Positions 27,676 to 37,339 of a stretch of 55,561 nt of DNA are shown here, piece after piece (the stretch's first letter is position 1; the number at the start of each line of letters is the position of its first letter). Position numbers and translations under genes: made by a program. Origin of the DNA: Mesorhizobium sp. M7A.F.Ca.US.006.01.1.1. GTDB taxonomy: Bacteria; Pseudomonadota; Alphaproteobacteria; Rhizobiales; Rhizobiaceae. The stretch is from NCBI RefSeq assembly GCF_003997935.1, contig NZ_RZQL01000012.1, forward strand, positions 1 to 55,561, in the 5' to 3' direction. The notes under the pieces are model-generated. The model was given only the letters and a program-made list of their open reading frames with translations, was not told where the DNA came from and ran no database searches.

Positions 27676-28557
27676 ATGCGCTCGCTGCTGTTCGTCCCGG
27701 GTGATTCCGAGAGGAAGCTGGAAAAGGGTTTTGGTGCCGGCGCCGACGTGGTCATCGTCGACCTCGAGGATTCCGTGGCACCGCACAACAAGGCGCTGGC
27801 ACGCGAGGTGGCGGCGCGCTTCATCGTCGAGCGCAGAGCGCAAACCAGCTCGGCGATCTATGTCAGGGTCAACGACCTGTCGACGGGGCTGACGGACGAC
27901 GATCTCGCCGCACTGGTTCCAGCGAAACCCGATGGCATCATGCTGCCCAAGTCGAACAGCGGCCAGGACGTGCAGCACCTGTCGGCAAAGCTCAGGGTGC
28001 GCGAGGCCGAAAACGGCCTCGCCGATGGCGCGATCAAGATCCTGCCAATCATCACCGAAACGCCGGCAGGCGTGCTGGCAGCGGCGACCTATGCGGGGAT
28101 AAGTGCTCGACTTGCCGGCCTCACCTGGGGCGCGGAAGATCTGTCGGCGGCGATCGGCGCGCGCAGCGCCCGCGACGAGCGCGGCCGTTACACGGACGTG
28201 TTCCGCCACGCTCGCACCATGACCATACTCGCCGCCGGTGCGGCGGAGGTTGCGGCGATCGACACCGTCTTTCCGAACTTTCGCGACATGGCGGCCTTCG
28301 AAGCAGAATGCACCGAAGCCGAGCGCGATGGCTTCACCGGCAAGATGGCGATCCACCCCGATCAGGTGCCGGTCATCAACGCCGCCTTCACGCCGTCGGT
28401 CGGAGCCGTGAGACAATCGGCGGCAATCGTTGCCGCGTTCGCGGCAGCGGGAAATCCCGGCGTCGTCGGCATCGACGGCAAGATGTTCGACCGCCCGCAC
28501 CTGCGGCTGGCGGAGCGGCTTCTGGCGCGGGCAAAGGCGGCGGGAGTTTTGGTTTAG
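27676..28557 (+). CDS. HpcH/HpaI aldolase / CitE-like CoA ester lyase
   Basis: 293 residues from ATG 27676, two bases after the MaoC gene. The TIM-barrel lyase motifs are MRSLLFVPGDSERKLEKG, ADVVIVDLEDSVAPHNKALA, GIMLPKSNSGQDV, ILPIITETPAGVL, LTWGAEDLSAAIGARSARDE and GFTGKMAIHPDQVPVINAAF, with the Mg-binding glutamate and aspartate in place. Related proteins include malyl-CoA and citramalyl-CoA lyases and the (3S)-malyl-CoA thioesterase Mcl2, all near this size. With the MaoC partner a role in a C4/C5 dicarboxyl-CoA pathway is likely. Its TAG stop overlaps the convergent flavin reductase stop within TTAG. Confidence 0.88.
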   Translation: MRSLLFVPGDSERKLEKGFGAGADVVIVDLEDSVAPHNKALAREVAARFIVERRAQTSSAIYVRVNDLSTGLTDDDLAALVPAKPDGIMLPKSNSGQDVQHLSAKLRVREAENGLADGAIKILPIITETPAGVLAAATYAGISARLAGLTWGAEDLSAAIGARSARDERGRYTDVFRHARTMTILAAGAAEVAAIDTVFPNFRDMAAFEAECTEAERDGFTGKMAIHPDQVPVINAAFTPSVGAVRQSAAIVAAFAAAGNPGVVGIDGKMFDRPHLRLAERLLARAKAAGVLV

Positions 28558-29162
28558 TCCCTGTCCCAGCGTGGCCGGCGCATCGAAAACACCTCGTCGA
28601 CGCTGGCATAGTCCATATAGCCGAGACGAGCGACATTGCCGGCCTTGGTGATGTCGAACAGGCCGTCCGTCAGGAAGGCGTCGTCGATATGCACGCCGAC
28701 CACTTCACCGGCGACGACGACGGCACTTGTCGGCGATCCGTCCAGCGCCCTTGGCCGAAAAACTTCCGTCACCCGGCATTCGAGTGCGGCCGGCGCGGCC
28801 GCCACGCGCGGCGGCGCCACCAGGCGCGACGTCGCCATGGCAAGATCGGCATAGACGAACTCATTGACGCCGCGCGGTGCGTTGACCGATGTGCGGTTCA
28901 TCTTTTCCGCGAGATCGCGGCTGACGAGATTGGCGACGAACTCGCCGGTCTCCTGCGCGAAGGAGGCGCTGTCCTTCTCGCCTTCAGAGGAGAACCAGAC
29001 GATGAAAGGCCGCGTCGAAACGGCATTGAAGAAGGAGTATGGCGCGAGGTTGATTTCGCCAGCCCTGTTCAGTGTCGAAATCCAGCCGATCGGACGTGGC
29101 GCCACGATCGCCTTCGAAGGGTCGTGCGGCAGACCGTGGCCCTTTGAAGGTTCGTAGAACAT
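28554..29162 (-). CDS. Flavin reductase family protein (FMN-binding split barrel)
   Basis: 202 residues. Motifs of the flavin reductase-like/DIM6-NTAB family are present: DPSKAIVAPRPIGWISTLNR, GEINLAPYSFFNAVSTRPFI, a GEKDSASFAQETGEFVANLV block and FRPRALDGSPTSAVVVAGEV. Members bind FMN and often reduce it or act as oxygenase partners. The start codon immediately follows the nitroreductase stop, so the two flavoproteins are translated together. Substrate unknown. Length is usual for the family. Confidence 0.88.
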   Translation of the reverse strand: MFYEPSKGHGLPHDPSKAIVAPRPIGWISTLNRAGEINLAPYSFFNAVSTRPFIVWFSSEGEKDSASFAQETGEFVANLVSRDLAEKMNRTSVNAPRGVNEFVYADLAMATSRLVAPPRVAAAPAALECRVTEVFRPRALDGSPTSAVVVAGEVVGVHIDDAFLTDGLFDITKAGNVARLGYMDYASVDEVFSMRRPRWDRD

Positions 29163-29747
29163 TCAGCCCGCCCACGGCCCGGAATAATCGGCATAAAGCT
29201 TTGCCGGATCGGGCCGGGGCCGCTCCGGCGCCGGGCCGGCATAGGAGCCGATATGGATGAAGCCGATGACCCGCTCCTGCGGCGCCAGCCCCAGCAGCGC
29301 CCTGCCCTCCGGCACATCCGAATACCAGTTGCTGATCATGTTGGTGCCATAGCCCAGCGCGTTGGCTGCTATCGTCAGGTTCATCGCCGCCATGGCGCCC
29401 GACAGGAACATTTCCCATTGCGGGATTTTTGGATTCTCCCGGGGGATAGATACGACGCCGATCACCAGCGGCGCGCGCGAGAACCGCGCCAATTCCTGGT
29501 TACGGCGGCCTTCCGGCAATGGCCCCTCCCGCTGCTCGGCAAGTGCTGCCAGTTGCCTGCCGATCTCGACGCGGGCATCGCCACGGTAGAGGATGAAGCG
29601 CCAGGGCTCCAGGCGGCCATGGTCGGGCACCCGGGAAGCAGCAGTGATCATCGTCGCGATCTCCGCATCGCTCGGCGCCGGCTCCTTCAGATCGGGAATC
29701 GGTGCGGAGTTTCGGGTCAGTAGGAAATCGATGATCGGCGACGCCAT
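29163..29747 (-). CDS. Nitroreductase family protein
   Basis: 194 residues from ATG 29747 (MASPIIDFLLTRNSAPIPDL); an in-frame upstream start at 29768 would add seven residues. FMN-binding motifs are TRNSAPIPDL, ASRVPDHGRLEPWRFILYRG, AAMNLTIAANALGYGTNMIS and LGLAPQERVIGFIHIG, as in the YdjA/NfnB-like nitroreductases. These reduce nitro groups, quinones or other electron acceptors with NAD(P)H. It is directly joined to the flavin reductase gene. No promoter motif is clear upstream. Confidence 0.9.
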   Translation of the reverse strand: MASPIIDFLLTRNSAPIPDLKEPAPSDAEIATMITAASRVPDHGRLEPWRFILYRGDARVEIGRQLAALAEQREGPLPEGRRNQELARFSRAPLVIGVVSIPRENPKIPQWEMFLSGAMAAMNLTIAANALGYGTNMISNWYSDVPEGRALLGLAPQERVIGFIHIGSYAGPAPERPRPDPAKLYADYSGPWAG

Positions 29748-29904
29748 GGGCGCAAGTCTCCTGGACATTCTGTTTTGAGCTGAAGCGCACCATCGGGGAT
29801 TCGGGCGGCTCGGGCATTGGCGCGGGATACGCCGGACGGAAGAGTCGTATCGGTCGGACTCTTAAGCCTTGAAATTGCCACCGCCATGGGCTTCAACGCA
29901 AGGC

Positions 29905-30867
29905 ATGTTTGAGGGGACTGTCCGTCTTTTCCTGATCTGGCTCGGCGCCCTGCTGTTGATGGCGCCGGTTTCGTTCGCCATGGCACAGAACGTCGACGGT
30001 GTCAGCGACCTGAAGCTTCCGGGAATTTCGAGCTACGCGACGCCGAAAGGCGAGACGTCACTGGCGCTGAGCGGCGGCGGCGCCATCACGCTGTCCGCCC
30101 AGTTGACCGACAAGGGTTCCGACATCACGCGCGGCATCGTCTGGCGGGTCTTCAAGCCCGAAGCCGTCAACGGCAAATTGCCGATGGTCGCCTCCTCCCA
30201 TGGCGGCACCGCCGTCTTCCAGCTCGAACCCGGCAGCTATCTGGTTCACGCCTCCTACGGCCGGGCTGGAGCCACCAAGCGCATCACTGTCGGCAAGGAC
30301 GCAAAGCGCGAAAGTCTCGTGCTCGACGCCGGCGGCCTCAAGCTCGACGCCGTGCTGTCCGGCGGCGTGCGCATTCCACCGAAGAAGCTGCGCTTTTCGA
30401 TCTACGAGGGCACCGCCGAGGCCAATGGCGACCGCGCGCTGATCATTCCCGATGTTGAGCCCAACAGTGTCGTGCGGCTCAACGCCGGCATCTACCATGT
30501 CGTCTCGACTTACGGCGCGGTCAATGCGGTCATCCGCTCCGACATCCGTGTCGAGGCCGGCAAGCTGACAGAGGCCACCGTCGAGCACCACGCCGCCGAG
30601 ATCACCATGAAGCTGGTGCGCGAAACCGGCGGCGAGGCGATCGCCGATACGTCCTGGTCGCTGCTCAATGAGTCCGGCGATCCGATCAAGGAAACCGTCG
30701 GCGCCTTCGCCTCGATGGTGCTGGCCGAGGGCGACTACACCATCATCGCCAAGAACCGCGACCGCATCTATCAGAAGGATTTTACGGTCGTGGCCGGGCA
30801 GAACCAGGAGATCGAGGTTCTGGCCACCGAGGCCGCGGCGATGGATCCTGAAGAAGGCGCTGATTAG
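29905..30867 (+). CDS. Secreted protein with three beta-rich PEGA/carboxypeptidase-regulatory-like repeats
   Basis: 320 residues from ATG 29905; the frame is open from TTG 29869 but the signal peptide fits the ATG. Hydrophobic residues at about 6-22 end near FAMAQ, a likely cleavage site. The mature protein contains three related units of about 90 residues: VFQLEPGSYLVHASYGRAGA, VVRLNAGIYHVVSTYGAVNA and SMVLAEGDYTIIAKNRDRIY, each followed by an ITVGKDA / RVEAGKLTEA / TVVAGQNQEI strand. This is the pattern of small beta-sandwich domains exposed outside the inner membrane. No enzymatic motif is visible. It resembles conserved rhizobial hypothetical proteins. Confidence 0.82.
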   Translation: MFEGTVRLFLIWLGALLLMAPVSFAMAQNVDGVSDLKLPGISSYATPKGETSLALSGGGAITLSAQLTDKGSDITRGIVWRVFKPEAVNGKLPMVASSHGGTAVFQLEPGSYLVHASYGRAGATKRITVGKDAKRESLVLDAGGLKLDAVLSGGVRIPPKKLRFSIYEGTAEANGDRALIIPDVEPNSVVRLNAGIYHVVSTYGAVNAVIRSDIRVEAGKLTEATVEHHAAEITMKLVRETGGEAIADTSWSLLNESGDPIKETVGAFASMVLAEGDYTIIAKNRDRIYQKDFTVVAGQNQEIEVLATEAAAMDPEEGAD

Positions 30868-30888
30868 TTCGCAATTCCACCAGAAGAA

Positions 30889-31203
30889 TCAGGTGTCTGC
30901 GTCATCCTCTGAACCGGCCGGATAATCCCGTCCGCCGTAGAGCACACGCAGGATGACCACAGTGTCACCGTCGACCCGGAAAACGATCGACACGCGGCGT
31001 TCAAAACCGACAATGCGGACGCCAGGGCCAACGGTGTTGCGCACGGTCCCGCGCTCCGGGAAGGTGGACAGCGCCATGCACGCGGCCTCTATGCGGTCGA
31101 CATAGTCGCCGGCACGCCGACTCCCGCTGTCGTTTTCGATGTAGTTATAGATGGCGAAGAGGTCGGCTTGAGCCGCCGGCCTGAAGACGATCTTATTTGT
31201 CAC
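30889..31203 (-). CDS. ParE/RelE superfamily toxin
   Basis: 104 residues. The sequence follows the ParE fold: FRPAAQADLFAIYNYIENDS, YVDRIEAACMALSTFPERGT, a GPGVRIVGFERRVSIVFRVD strand pair, and ILRVLYGGRDYP at the C-terminus. ParE toxins poison DNA gyrase, while RelE relatives cleave mRNA; the absence of RelE-type catalytic residues favours ParE. Its start overlaps the antitoxin gene by 11 bases, the usual coupling for parDE. It is a type II chromosomal toxin-antitoxin module. Confidence 0.9.
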   Translation of the reverse strand: MTNKIVFRPAAQADLFAIYNYIENDSGSRRAGDYVDRIEAACMALSTFPERGTVRNTVGPGVRIVGFERRVSIVFRVDGDTVVILRVLYGGRDYPAGSEDDADT

Positions 31204-31468
31204 GCTTGGAGGCCTTCATGCGGTCCGCATGATAGGCTCGCAGCGCTTTGAAGACGTCTTCTGCCGGGATGTCCGGACGCGGGTCGTCAAGAGCTTCCTG
31301 GACCTTGGCACGCATGATCGCGGTGATGGTCTGCTCCTCCCGGTCGAGGGCGCGCAGCGCGGCGCGCATGACCTCGCTGGCGGAGTCGTAGGCGCCCGAC
31401 GCCAGGCGTGCGTCGACGCTGCTCTGCTGGCGGCCAAGGGTCACGGTGATCGGTTTGCTGGTTCTCAT
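31193..31468 (-). CDS. ParD family antitoxin
   Basis: 91 residues. The N-terminus is a ribbon-helix-helix DNA-binding domain, TSKPITVTLGRQQSSVDARL then SGAYDSASEVMRAALRALDR, as in ParD/CopG-type antitoxins; the C-terminal 40 residues form the toxin-binding tail. It precedes and overlaps the toxin gene by 11 bases. It likely neutralises the toxin and represses the pair by binding the inverted repeat just before its start codon. Confidence 0.9.
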   Translation of the reverse strand: MRTSKPITVTLGRQQSSVDARLASGAYDSASEVMRAALRALDREEQTITAIMRAKVQEALDDPRPDIPAEDVFKALRAYHADRMKASKRDK

Positions 31469-31485
31469 GGCAAGTCTTCCTTGCC
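31469..31485. promoter_or_regulatory. Inverted repeat over the parD ribosome binding site, candidate operator
   Basis: GGCAAG-TCTTC-CTTGCC at 31469-31485 is a perfect six-base inverted repeat directly abutting the parD start and covering its AGGAAG ribosome binding site. A TATAGA -10-like hexamer lies just upstream on the minus strand near 31488-31493. The position fits autorepression by the ribbon-helix-helix antitoxin, but binding is inferred. Confidence 0.45.
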
Positions 31486-31572
31486 TCTCTATAGCACGAG
31501 ACGTTACAGTGTCATACTATTTCCGCAATGGCGGCCGAAGCCGCCCCCTTGCGGGCCGGACGTTTGGCTGCC

Positions 31573-32511
31573 TCAAGCCGCCAGCTTGGTCCTTGCCGGC
31601 AGGAACGGAATCCGACGGCGCGCCACGACGGGCGCCAGGTCGAACACGCCGCGATAAAGCCGGTCGAGCAATGCCTTGCGGTCGCGCAATGGCTCCAGCT
31701 CATTCCAGCTCAGCACATCGCCGACGCGCACGTCTATCGCCTTGCCGGACAGCCGCGCGAATTCGTGGATGAGCAGCGACGTGCGCAGCGTCAGCGAGGC
31801 CTTGCCGACGAATTTCGCAACCCGGCCGTCGCGCTCGGCCATGTTCATCGGCCCGCTGACCAGATGAAACAGCCTGCCGTTCTGACCGGAAAAATGCATC
31901 GGGATGACCGACGCCCTGGCGTCCTGGACGAGACGGGCCGGAAACATCTTCCACGGCAGGTCGCGTGCCCGGCCAAAGCCCTTGGGCGCGGTGGCAACGC
32001 CGCCGGCCGGAAACACCACGATGGTGACGCCCTCTTTCAACAGCCGCACCGCTTCATGGCGCACGGCCATGTTGTTCTTGAGCGCGTCCTTGGTCTCGGA
32101 AAAGTCGATCGGCAGCGAGTAAGGCTCCATCTCGCGGATCTTGAGCAGATCCTTGTGGATCATCACCCGGAACGGTCGTCCGAGTTGCTCGGCCAGCGAC
32201 AGCACGGCGATGCCGTCGCCGATGCCGAACGGATGATTGGCGACGATCACCAGCGGCGTGTCCGGCAATTGCGCGGGCGGCCACTGATCAGCGGTCCGCA
32301 CCCGTACGTCGATCAGGTCGAGCATGCGGCTGAACACGCGCTCGCCGGTCGGCACGACCTGGCGGCGCCAGAAATCATAGAGTGCTGTGTAGCGGTCGCG
32401 GCCCGACAGGCCTTCGACCGAATGAATGAACCAGCGTGTCAGCGCCGGCTGGCGCGGATTGGCATAGGAAAGCTCGGGAAAGGGTCGTTCGCGCAATTTC
32501 AGCTTGAGCAT
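31573..32511 (-). CDS. Lysophospholipid acyltransferase family protein (PlsC-like)
   Basis: 312 residues. The acyltransferase motif I appears as VIVANHPFGIGDGIAVLSLA, a variant of the HX4D box with a histidine and a nearby aspartate, and motif III as VTIVVFPAGGVATAPKGFGR. A C-terminal region of about 80 residues ends FLPARTKLAA. Members transfer acyl groups to lysophospholipids or lyso-ornithine lipid type acceptors at the inner membrane. The acceptor cannot be decided from sequence. It is downstream of thrS on the same strand but separated by a strong terminator, so it probably has its own promoter. Confidence 0.85.
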   Translation of the reverse strand: MLKLKLRERPFPELSYANPRQPALTRWFIHSVEGLSGRDRYTALYDFWRRQVVPTGERVFSRMLDLIDVRVRTADQWPPAQLPDTPLVIVANHPFGIGDGIAVLSLAEQLGRPFRVMIHKDLLKIREMEPYSLPIDFSETKDALKNNMAVRHEAVRLLKEGVTIVVFPAGGVATAPKGFGRARDLPWKMFPARLVQDARASVIPMHFSGQNGRLFHLVSGPMNMAERDGRVAKFVGKASLTLRTSLLIHEFARLSGKAIDVRVGDVLSWNELEPLRDRKALLDRLYRGVFDLAPVVARRRIPFLPARTKLAA

Positions 32512-32548
32512 GAGGGCTCGTTACAAGGTCGGCGTGACAGGGATATGA

Positions 32549-32578
32549 AAATGGCGGTGGAGCGATCCACCGCCATTT
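32549..32578 (-). terminator. Rho-independent terminator of thrS
   Basis: A perfect 13-base-pair hairpin with a four-base loop (GCGA on the plus strand, TCGC on the minus strand) spans 32549-32578, starting 18 bases after the thrS stop. On the minus strand the stem ends in ATTTTCA, giving a short U tract. Position and shape fit an intrinsic terminator for thrS; the plus-strand reading is also A/T-flanked, so bidirectional action is possible. Confidence 0.8.
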
Positions 32579-32595
32579 GGTCGAAACTACGCCGA

Positions 32596-34572
<1,977 letters not shown>

Positions 34573-34714
34573 GTATATCTCCTATCCAGTCCCGCAAACG
34601 AGCGCGGGTGGTCGTGGGAAAAGCCGGATGCGTCCGGCAGCGGGCGGGTTTTAGAGGCAGTGCCGGCCCAGGTAAAGAGCGCTGACTGGTGTAGCTCAAG
34701 GAAATGTCGCCAAG

Positions 34715-35611
34715 ATGTCGCAGGCTCGTCATCCAGGCTTGCAAACAGCCCCGCAACCGTCTGGAATTGTCGGCATGGAAGACGCTATACCCAGCCGAAC
34801 CGCCCTTGGCGTCGCACGCATGAGGGCACTCCATCAGTTTTCACCGCAGGCAGCGCTGTTTCGCGATCCCTACGCGATCCCAATTCTGGGTGAAGCTGCT
34901 CCCGCCGCCCAAGAGCTTGAGCAGGAAGACGAACGCAGCCGGCGCATGCGCCTGTTCGTGACCGCGCGCGCCCGGTTCGCCGAGGACTGGCTGGCGGCGG
35001 CGGTCGGTCGCGGCATCAGGCAACTCGTCGTGCTTGGTGCAGGCCTCGATACGTTTTCGTTGCGCAACCCGTATCCGGATCTCAGCGTGTTCGAAGTCGA
35101 CCACCCAGCCACGCAAGCCTGGAAACGCAAATGCATCGCCGATAGCGGCCTTGCCGAGCCACCCGCTACCAGATTCGTGCCGGTCAATTTCGAGCGGCAA
35201 AGCCTGCCCGCGGAACTGGTAGCGGCCGGTTTGCAGTCGACCGAGCCGAGCTTCTTCATCTGGCTGGGCGTTGTTCCCTATCTGACGAAGGAATCGATTT
35301 TCAACACGCTCTTCTGGATAGCCGGCGTCCCCGGCTCGGAGGTGGTGTTCGACTACAGCGAACCGGCTGAGAACCGCGACGCGGCGGGACAAGCTGCCCT
35401 GGCCTTCCATGCGGCTCGCGTCGCGTCTGTCGGGGAGCCATGGATCAGCTTCTTTGTTCCCGCCGACCTGGAGAAATCCCTGCGCGAGCTTGGCTTCGAC
35501 GAGATTGAAGACCTCGAGCGCAGCGATATTACCGCGCGCTTGTCCGAGGCACCGAAGGGACCAACCGCCAACTCCGGCGGTCACATCATCCGTGCCCGCC
35601 GAAGCGCCTGA
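34715..35611 (+). CDS. Class I SAM-dependent methyltransferase, leucine carboxyl methyltransferase (LCM) family
   Basis: 298 residues from ATG 34715; an internal ATG at 34775 (MEDAIPSRTALGVARMRALH) is a credible alternative because the family signature starts there. The SAM-binding motif is LVVLGAGLDTFSLRNPYPDL, followed by FEVDHPATQAWKR, and the later block SFFIWLGVVPYLTKESIFNT; these define the LCM/Ppm1 family, whose actinobacterial members are numerous but whose substrates are mostly unknown. It lies divergent from thrS. No signal peptide. Confidence 0.85.
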   Translation: MSQARHPGLQTAPQPSGIVGMEDAIPSRTALGVARMRALHQFSPQAALFRDPYAIPILGEAAPAAQELEQEDERSRRMRLFVTARARFAEDWLAAAVGRGIRQLVVLGAGLDTFSLRNPYPDLSVFEVDHPATQAWKRKCIADSGLAEPPATRFVPVNFERQSLPAELVAAGLQSTEPSFFIWLGVVPYLTKESIFNTLFWIAGVPGSEVVFDYSEPAENRDAAGQAALAFHAARVASVGEPWISFFVPADLEKSLRELGFDEIEDLERSDITARLSEAPKGPTANSGGHIIRARRSA

Positions 35612-35668
35612 GCCATTCCAGGAAAAGTGTGCAGCGGTTTGCAGTCGGGAATTGCGTAGAGATCAGAC

Positions 35669-36496
35669 TCATTTCACCAACAGCGGCAGATCCTTGAGGA
35701 ACGCGGCCCGGGTCTTGAGGCCTTTGGGCATGTCGGTGCGGTTGGTGTCGACGACAAGCCGCGCAAAGACGATCTGTCGGCCATCCTTGTTCGCCCAGCC
35801 GACGAACCAGCCGAGCGAGCGCTTGTCCTGAACCTTGTCGGCATCGTTGCGCAGCCTGGTGCTGCCGGTCTTGCCTTGCACCGTCCAGCCTCCGGCCTGG
35901 AAGGTCGGGATGATGGCTGATGTCATGTCGTAAGCCCTGGCCGAGACCGGCAGCTTGCGGGCCAGCAGCTTACGCAGGAAATCGACCTGCTCGACCGGCG
36001 TGATCTTGAGCGAGGAATTCACCCAGGACTGGGTCAGGCCATCATTCTTGCCAGGATTGCCGGAAACGTCGGCGTTGCCATAGTCGAACTTGGAGACGTA
36101 GGAGGCAAAGCTCTCCGATCCAAGCCTGCGGGTGATTTCCCTGGAGAACCAGATAATCGAATCCCGCTCCCAGACCACCGGATCTACGGTCTTCTGATCC
36201 CGCTTCACCGCCTTGAATTCCGGCTTGTAGTCCCAGTTCGGCGTATGCTCGTCGCTCAGGATCCCGCTGTCATAGCCGATCAGCGACAGCGGCACCTTGA
36301 ACGTCGATGCCGGGCTGAACCGCTGGTCGCACACTCCGTCCTGGTAAAGCGTCTTGCCTGTCGCTGCATCGGCGATCACCGTGCACTGCACGTCCCCAAG
36401 CGGCGCCGATTGCGCGCGCAGCGGAAATCCAAGCAACCAGGCGAGCAGGAACAGGATTCCGGCAAAGATGAAGGGAAGACGGTCGAAATTGCGCAT
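35669..36496 (-). CDS. Class D (OXA-type) serine beta-lactamase
   Basis: 275 residues. A Sec signal peptide ends near residue 31 (LRAQSA). The class D motifs are all present: STFK with the catalytic serine at about residue 64 and the carbamylated lysine at 67, SII at about 113 (the SxV box with isoleucine instead of valine), YGN at 139-141, the conserved tryptophan in QSWVNSSLKITP at about 158, and KTG at 209-211. Two cysteines, QCTV and GVCDQR, flank the active-site region and could form a disulfide. It is expected to hydrolyse beta-lactams in the periplasm; the spectrum cannot be told. It has no mobile-element context, so it looks like an intrinsic chromosomal gene. Confidence 0.93.
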   Translation of the reverse strand: MRNFDRLPFIFAGILFLLAWLLGFPLRAQSAPLGDVQCTVIADAATGKTLYQDGVCDQRFSPASTFKVPLSLIGYDSGILSDEHTPNWDYKPEFKAVKRDQKTVDPVVWERDSIIWFSREITRRLGSESFASYVSKFDYGNADVSGNPGKNDGLTQSWVNSSLKITPVEQVDFLRKLLARKLPVSARAYDMTSAIIPTFQAGGWTVQGKTGSTRLRNDADKVQDKRSLGWFVGWANKDGRQIVFARLVVDTNRTDMPKGLKTRAAFLKDLPLLVK

Positions 36497-36630
36497 TTTC
36501 TGCTCGCTCCAGAAGGGGTTCGCGAGCGGCTTAGCGAGGTCTCTTGTCTCGATTTTGTCTCAAATGCGCAGTCTTTGTGCAGGCTGTTGTTAACCCTACC
36601 GGATCGTAAATCCGCTATTCTCCCGGGCCA

Positions 36631-37008
36631 TCATTCCTGCGCTTCGCCACGCTTGCTGCCGATCCGCCAGTACCGCCATGGCATGAACCACACGTAACGA
36701 TCCGCCAGCTTCTCCGGCACGCGGTCGATGCCATGCGTGCCGAATGGCCCGCAGCGCAGCACGCGGAAAAATCCCATCCAACCGCCGGCCCACAGGCCAT
36801 GGCGGGCGATCGCCTCATGCGCATATTCCGAACAGGTCGGCAGGTGCCGGCAGGAATTGCCGACAAAGCCGGACAGCGTCAGCTGGTAAAGGCGCACGAG
36901 CGACGTGCCGAGCAGACGGCCCGGCGTCTTGCGCCACGGGCCGGGCCAGTTGCGGCCGCGTCTTGGCGGCCCGGCGATATGCGCATGCCCATGCTGGTCG
37001 CGCACCAC
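36631..37008 (-). CDS. yidD: Membrane protein insertion efficiency factor YidD
   Basis: About 125 residues. The YidD core is clear: LVRLYQLTLSGFVGNSCRHL, PTCSEYAHEAIARHGLWAGG and FFRVLRCGPFGTHGIDRVPE, with the conserved three-cysteine pattern. The family assists YidC in inner-membrane protein insertion. The frame begins with two GTG codons (37008, 37005); no ATG gives a full core, so a GTG start is likely. It is not next to rnpA or yidC, unlike in many bacteria. The tail RIGSKRGEAQE is short and charged. Confidence 0.9.
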   Translation of the reverse strand: MVRDQHGHAHIAGPPRRGRNWPGPWRKTPGRLLGTSLVRLYQLTLSGFVGNSCRHLPTCSEYAHEAIARHGLWAGGWMGFFRVLRCGPFGTHGIDRVPEKLADRYVWFMPWRYWRIGSKRGEAQE

Positions 37009-37089
37009 AGTCTCCGTATCGCGTTTCCCAGGCGATAGATGTGAGTTTCCACTGGAGAACGCAATCCCCGCTCCTTGCGCGCCCCGCCG

Positions 37090-37248
37090 TCACGGACGAA
37101 AACGGCGAAACGCCTGCCTGTCAGCCGAAAGCGCCCAGCGGCTGGGACAGGCCGGCTCCTCGCGGCGTTTTTCACGCTGTCTTTCATCACGCCATTGAAA
37201 CGTAGCGATCCGCATGACATCGCCAAAGATGCTCAGCAACTGGATCAT
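37090..37248 (-). CDS. Possible small protein (52 residues) upstream of yidD
   Basis: A short frame starts at ATG 37248 with a strong, well-spaced AAAGGAG at 37256-37262 and stops at TGA 37092-37090. It begins MIQLLSIFGDVMRIATFQWR and then becomes very basic and arginine-rich (DERQREKRREE). The ribosome binding site and its place divergent from the LysR gene and upstream of yidD are the only support; the peptide matches no family I know. The gap to yidD is 81 bases. Confidence 0.4.
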   Translation of the reverse strand: MIQLLSIFGDVMRIATFQWRDERQREKRREEPACPSRWALSADRQAFRRFRP

Positions 37249-37339
37249 GATCGGTCTCCTTTGGAGCGATTAGACGACCGCTGGCCTTCGCCTTCAAACG
37301 AGTATAATTTCCACTTCGGATAATCCTGGGTTATGCGAA

